DNA from: Phenylobacterium sp. CCH9-H3
GTDB lineage: Bacteria > Pseudomonadota > Alphaproteobacteria > Caulobacterales > Caulobacteraceae
DNA length: 8,484 bases
NCBI RefSeq assembly: GCF_001557235.1
Contig: NZ_LSJI01000115.1
Span: forward strand, 1 to 8,484
Direction: 5' to 3'
Positions 4,985 to 8,484 of the stretch are shown here, piece by piece; position 1 is the stretch's first letter, and each line of letters opens with the position of its first letter. The notes under the pieces are model-generated. The model was given only the letters and a program-made list of their open reading frames with translations, searched no databases and was not told the DNA's origin. The position numbers were made by a program, and so were the translations under genes.

Positions 4985-6945
4985 GCCGCACGCGCCTTCC
5001 GCCGCCCGACACCCAGTCGCAGGCGCCGGTCCGAGAGCGAGATCAGGCCGCCCACGGCCATGATCGCCGGGCCGAGGAAGATCAGGCTGGCCCAGGGGTT
5101 CCAGTAGGCGCGGACGAGGTACGTCCCGCCGTCGCGCCGCTCGCCCAGCACCACATAGATGTGGCTCATCCCGCGGTAACAGAGGCCCACCTCCGACGTG
5201 GTCTGCCCACCGACGGTGTAGAGCCGTCGTTCGGGCGCCGCCTGGCATACCGGTCGGCCGCCGCGCGTGACGGCGATGGCCCCTCGGTCAGCGTCGTAGT
5301 TCGGCCCGGTCACCGGCCGCACGGCCTCGAGCGTCACGTGATAGGCGCCGACGTCCAGGCTGCCGCCCACCGGCAAGGCCTCGGCGGCCTCGACCTTCCA
5401 GGTGGTCTCGAAGACCGCGCCGAGCACGAAGACGCCCAGGCCTAGGTGCGCCAGCGTCATGCCCCAGGCGCCGCGCGGCAGGCCGGTGAGCCGCCGCCAG
5501 GTTTCGGCCGCGGGCGCCCTGAACGCGCGGGTGCGCTCGGCGATCTCGGCCAGGGCGCCGGCGATCAGCCAGCCGCCCAAGGCCACGCCCAGCACGCCGA
5601 ACGCCTTCTTGGGGCTGACGAGGGCCAGCGCCAGCAGGCCGGTGGCCGCGGCGGCCAGGGCCGCGATCCAGAGCCGCTGGACGACGCCCTTGGCGTCCCC
5701 CCGCTTCCAGGCCAGCAACGGCCCAGCCGGCAGCAGGATCAACAGCGCCGCCATCAGCGGGGTGAAGGTCAGGTTGAAGTAGGGCGGCCCGACGGAAATG
5801 GCCTCTCCGCTCATCGCCTCGCGGATCAGGGGGTAGAGCGTGCCGAGGAGGACGGTGGCCGTCGCCGCCGCCAGCAGGATGTTGTTGAGCACCAGGGCGC
5901 TCTCCCGGCTGACCGGGGCGAACAGGCCGCCCTGTCCGAGGGTCGGCGCACGCCAGGCGAAGAGGCTGAAGCCCAGCCCGGCGGTGACCGCCAGGATGAT
6001 CAGCAGCAGGACGCCCCGGGTCGGGTCGACCGCGAAGGCGTGGACCGACGTCAGGACGCCGGAGCGCACCAGGAAGGCCCCCAGCATCGAGAAGGTGAAC
6101 GCCGCCAGCGCCAGGAACACGGTCCAGCCGGCGAGCGCGCCGCGCTTCTCGGTGACGACCGCCGAGTGGAGCAGGGCCGTGGCGATCAGCCAGGGCATGA
6201 AGCTGGCGTTCTCCACCGGATCCCAGAACCACCAGCCGCCCCAGCCCAGCTCGTAGTAGGCCCAGAAGGCGCCGAGGGTGATGCCGACCGTCAGCATGCT
6301 CCAGGCAGCCAGAGCCCAGGGGCGAACCCAGCGCGACCAGGCCGCGTCGATCCGGCCTTCCACCAGGGCCGCCACGGCCAGCGAGAACACCACCGACATG
6401 CCGACATAGCCGGCGTAGAGGAACGGCGGGTGGACCGCGAGCGCCGGGTCCTGCAGCAGCGGATTGAGCGAGCGCCCCTCGGCGGGCGGCGTCAGCAGCC
6501 GCGCCAGCGGGTTGGAGGCGAACACCGTGTAGGCCAGGAACACCGTGCCCAGCAGACCCTGCGTCGCCACCGTCATCGCCCGCAGGCCGCGCGGCAGGTC
6601 GCGCCCCAGCCCCGCCACCGCCGCGCCGAAGCCGGTCAGGGCCAGGCACCACAGCAGCATGGAGCCCTCGTGGCTGCCCCAGGTCCCAGCCACGCGGTAC
6701 AGCAGCGGCTTGGCGGAATGCGAGTTGGCGGCCACGTTCTCCACCGAGAAGTCCGAGACCACAAAGGCGTGCATCAGGGCGGCAAAGGCTACGGCCACGG
6801 CCAGGAACGCCGCCAGCGCCGCGCCTTCGCCCGCACCGGCTAGCGGGGCCGACCGGCGCAAACGGCCGGCCACCGACAGCAGGACCTGGGCGATCGAAAG
6901 CGCCAGCGCCAGGATCAGCGCGAAAGCGCCGGCTTCGGCGATCAT
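4981..6945 (-). CDS. ccmF: CcmF/CycK heme ligase subunit, mirror copy
   Basis: The 654-residue product is identical to the left-arm copy, with the WWD motif (about 232-246), His172, His260, His302 and His500, and the same Cys567/Cys589 pair. The start at 6945 overlaps the ccmE stop by four bases. The frame is open upstream to 7560, but that extension is ccmE and ccmI read out of frame. This is not independent evidence of a second locus. Confidence 0.96.
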   Translation of the reverse strand: MIAEAGAFALILALALSIAQVLLSVAGRLRRSAPLAGAGEGAALAAFLAVAVAFAALMHAFVVSDFSVENVAANSHSAKPLLYRVAGTWGSHEGSMLLWCLALTGFGAAVAGLGRDLPRGLRAMTVATQGLLGTVFLAYTVFASNPLARLLTPPAEGRSLNPLLQDPALAVHPPFLYAGYVGMSVVFSLAVAALVEGRIDAAWSRWVRPWALAAWSMLTVGITLGAFWAYYELGWGGWWFWDPVENASFMPWLIATALLHSAVVTEKRGALAGWTVFLALAAFTFSMLGAFLVRSGVLTSVHAFAVDPTRGVLLLIILAVTAGLGFSLFAWRAPTLGQGGLFAPVSRESALVLNNILLAAATATVLLGTLYPLIREAMSGEAISVGPPYFNLTFTPLMAALLILLPAGPLLAWKRGDAKGVVQRLWIAALAAAATGLLALALVSPKKAFGVLGVALGGWLIAGALAEIAERTRAFRAPAAETWRRLTGLPRGAWGMTLAHLGLGVFVLGAVFETTWKVEAAEALPVGGSLDVGAYHVTLEAVRPVTGPNYDADRGAIAVTRGGRPVCQAAPERRLYTVGGQTTSEVGLCYRGMSHIYVVLGERRDGGTYLVRAYWNPWASLIFLGPAIMAVGGLISLSDRRLRLGVGRRKARAA

Positions 6946-7439
6946 GTGCCGCTCTGCGCCTTTCCGCCGTAGGAGGGCGGCGGCGCGCCCTCGCCCCGCC
7001 ACTCCCCCTGTTCCTTGAGCGCGTCGGCGACTTCCTTGGGCATGTAGGTCTCGTCGTGCTTGGCGAGCACCCGCTTGGCCTCGAACACGCCGTCGGCGCG
7101 GTAGGCCCCCTCGGCGACGATCCCCTGCCCCTCGCGGAAGAGGTCCGGCAGGTCGCCCTGGTAATGCACGCGGTCGGACGAAACGTTGTCCTGCACCGTG
7201 AACTCCACCCGCCCGTCCGGATGTTTCACCACAGAACCCGCGCTCACCAACCCGCCGAGTTGGATGGCGCGCCCCGGTTCGGGCTTGGCCGCGGCGGCCT
7301 GGGATGGCGTGTAGAACAGCGAGATCGAGTCCCGCATCCCCCACAGGGTCAGGCCGACGGCGACGGCCACGACCGGAGCGATCACGGAGAGCAGGAGCAG
7401 GCGCGTGCGCGCCTTGCGGGATTTCGGCAGGAAGCTCAT
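6942..7439 (-). CDS. ccmE: CcmE/CycJ heme chaperone, mirror copy
   Basis: The 165-residue product is identical to the left-arm copy, including heme-binding His128 and Tyr132 in LAKHDETY and the N-terminal membrane anchor. It starts at 7439, overlapping the ccmI stop (ATGA on the - strand), with the same GGAG ribosome site 8 bases upstream. Confidence 0.96.
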   Translation of the reverse strand: MSFLPKSRKARTRLLLLSVIAPVVAVAVGLTLWGMRDSISLFYTPSQAAAAKPEPGRAIQLGGLVSAGSVVKHPDGRVEFTVQDNVSSDRVHYQGDLPDLFREGQGIVAEGAYRADGVFEAKRVLAKHDETYMPKEVADALKEQGEWRGEGAPPPSYGGKAQSGT

Positions 7440-8484
7440 GGCATCGGCTCCGCGCGGGCGGCCTCATCGAGTTGTTGCACCGCCTGGTCGCGCCCGGCGT
7501 AGCGGGCCCGGGCGCTGGCGTAGGCGGCGTCGCGCTTGGCAGTATCGCCGAGGACGGCATAGGCGCGAACCAGCCGCACCCACCCTTCGGGATCGTCGGG
7601 ATTGGCCTCGAGCTTGGCGGCCAGGCTGGCCACCATACCCTGGATCATGGCGAGTTGCTGCGGGTCGCGGGTCGCCGGCGCCGGCTTGCCCATCAGCTTG
7701 GCGATCTCCGCCTCGACGGCGGCCCGACGCTCAGGCTCGTCCGGCGGCAGATCCGCCAGTAGCGCGCGCAGGTCGGCGACCGCCTCGTCGGCGCGCCCGG
7801 CGTCGGCCTTGGCCGAGGCCAGGAAGAAGCGCGCGGTGGGGTTCTGGGGGTCCAGGGCCAGCAGGCGCGAGAACGCGGCCTGCGCATCGGCATCGACCTT
7901 CCCCTGGGCTTCGAACACCTCGGCTTCGCCCAGCATCTGCCAGATGTCCGGCCGTTGCGGCGCCAGTTCCGCGGCGCGACGCAGGGCGCGCACGGCGGCC
8001 ACTGGGTTCTGCGAGGCGCCCTCGGCCAGGCCCAGTAGCCGGAACCCCTCGGCCTCCCGCGGCCGCTCGGTCGTGGCCTCGCGCAGGACGGCGGCGATCT
8101 CCGGCGCCGTCAGGGTGGAAAGGTCGGAGTTGCGCCACCTCTCCAGGCGGGCGGCGAAAGGCTGGTCGCCAAAGCCGGGGGCGCCCAGGGACAGGTAGAG
8201 CCCCAGCGCCACCGCGGGCGCTGCAGCAACGGCCAGCAACACGGCGCGGCGGGCGCGGGGATCGGCGTTCCAGGCCTGTTGCGGCGCGTCGGCGGCAGCC
8301 AGGAGGCGCCGCGCCGCCTCGGCATGGGCGGCCTTGCGCTCCGCCTCGCCCATGAGGCCGCGCTCGGCGAGTTCGTCGATCTCGGAGAGTTGGCGGCGAT
8401 ACAGGCCCGGCGCAGGGTCCGCGGCCTCGGCCTGGGCGGCGGCGCCTGCGGCGCGGAACAGGATCAGGCCCGCCGCAACGGCGG
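7436..8484 (-). CDS. ccmI: CcmI/CycH apocytochrome chaperone, mirror copy (5' end cut off by window)
   Basis: This is the same 348-residue fragment as in the left arm. It is open from 8482 without a start codon and loses its first residues at exactly the same base as the other copy. The Met at 8353 is internal, since the conserved LYRRQLSEIDELAERGL stretch lies before it. Identical truncation at both ends means either the whole contig is the palindrome, or the arms extend further symmetrically. Confidence 0.92.
   Translation of the reverse strand, partial: AVAAGLILFRAAGAAAQAEAADPAPGLYRRQLSEIDELAERGLMGEAERKAAHAEAARRLLAAADAPQQAWNADPRARRAVLLAVAAAPAVALGLYLSLGAPGFGDQPFAARLERWRNSDLSTLTAPEIAAVLREATTERPREAEGFRLLGLAEGASQNPVAAVRALRRAAELAPQRPDIWQMLGEAEVFEAQGKVDADAQAAFSRLLALDPQNPTARFFLASAKADAGRADEAVADLRALLADLPPDEPERRAAVEAEIAKLMGKPAPATRDPQQLAMIQGMVASLAAKLEANPDDPEGWVRLVRAYAVLGDTAKRDAAYASARARYAGRDQAVQQLDEAARAEPMP

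Larger units (their letters stand above)
1..8484. repeat. Perfect spacerless palindrome filling the whole window (two 4,242-bp arms)
   Basis: The second half of the window is the exact reverse complement of the first, with the axis between bases 4242 and 4243. This is visible at the outer ends (the first 30 bases are the reverse complement of the last 30), at the centre, and at internal points compared base by base. All genes, overlaps and the non-coding gap recur at mirrored coordinates with identical translations. No divergence was seen, even at third codon positions or in non-coding sequence. Long perfect palindromes without a spacer are known to be cleaved (SbcCD) or block replication in bacteria, so a stable chromosomal copy is unlikely. 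A chimeric or fold-back read, a multiple-displacement amplification chimera or an assembly mirror is the best explanation. The arms could continue beyond the window, because both ends stop at the same point in ccmI. Confidence 0.98.

Noticed and set aside
1..8484. Two convergent ccm operons as a genuine duplicated locus, or a transposon-like element with giant inverted repeats
   Set aside because: No transposase, resolvase, target duplication, spacer or unique cargo is present, and the two copies show no difference at all. A technical artefact explains this more simply.

Overview
The window is one 4,242-bp stretch of DNA followed immediately by its own exact reverse complement. Position x pairs with position 8485 - x, and the mirror point lies between 4242 and 4243 with no spacer. 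The outermost bases, the centre and several internal stretches I compared base by base match perfectly. Every gene also encodes the identical protein in both arms, so there are really only 4.2 kb of information here, present twice. A perfect, spacerless inverted repeat of this size, which breaks off inside the same gene at both ends and turns round 15 codons into another gene, is best explained as a fold-back, chimeric-read or assembly artefact. A true hairpin end of a linear replicon, or a recent inverted duplication, is possible but less likely.

The unique content is a cytochrome c maturation (System I) operon in the order ccmI-ccmE-ccmF-ccmH (cycH-cycJ-cycK-cycL in rhizobial naming). The order, the very high G+C (roughly 70% by eye) and the absence of ccmG between ccmF and ccmH fit an alphaproteobacterium. 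The general style suggests Caulobacterales (Caulobacter/Phenylobacterium-like), but that last step is inference.

Layout of the left arm (+ strand): ccmI lacks its first residues because the window starts inside it (1-1049). It is followed by ccmE (1046-1543), ccmF (1540-3504) and ccmH (3501-3971). All three junctions are 4-base ATGA overlaps, which implies tight translational coupling. A 226-bp non-coding gap (3972-4197) holds several small hairpins and a possible promoter. At 4198 a new gene begins with a short basic-then-hydrophobic leader (MTSKKTGYLLGAVAG). By synteny with alphaproteobacterial cyc operons it may be a DegP/HtrA-like periplasmic protease, but only 15 codons exist before the mirror point. 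The right arm (4243-8484) repeats all of this on the - strand.

Functionally the four proteins form the back end of System I. CcmE carries heme covalently on a histidine across the periplasm. CcmF takes the heme and performs the ligation. CcmH keeps the apocytochrome CXXCH thiols reduced. CcmI holds apocytochrome c for the ligase. I found no RNA gene, CRISPR array, insertion sequence or new multi-gene system. The notable property of the window is its structure, not a novel pathway.
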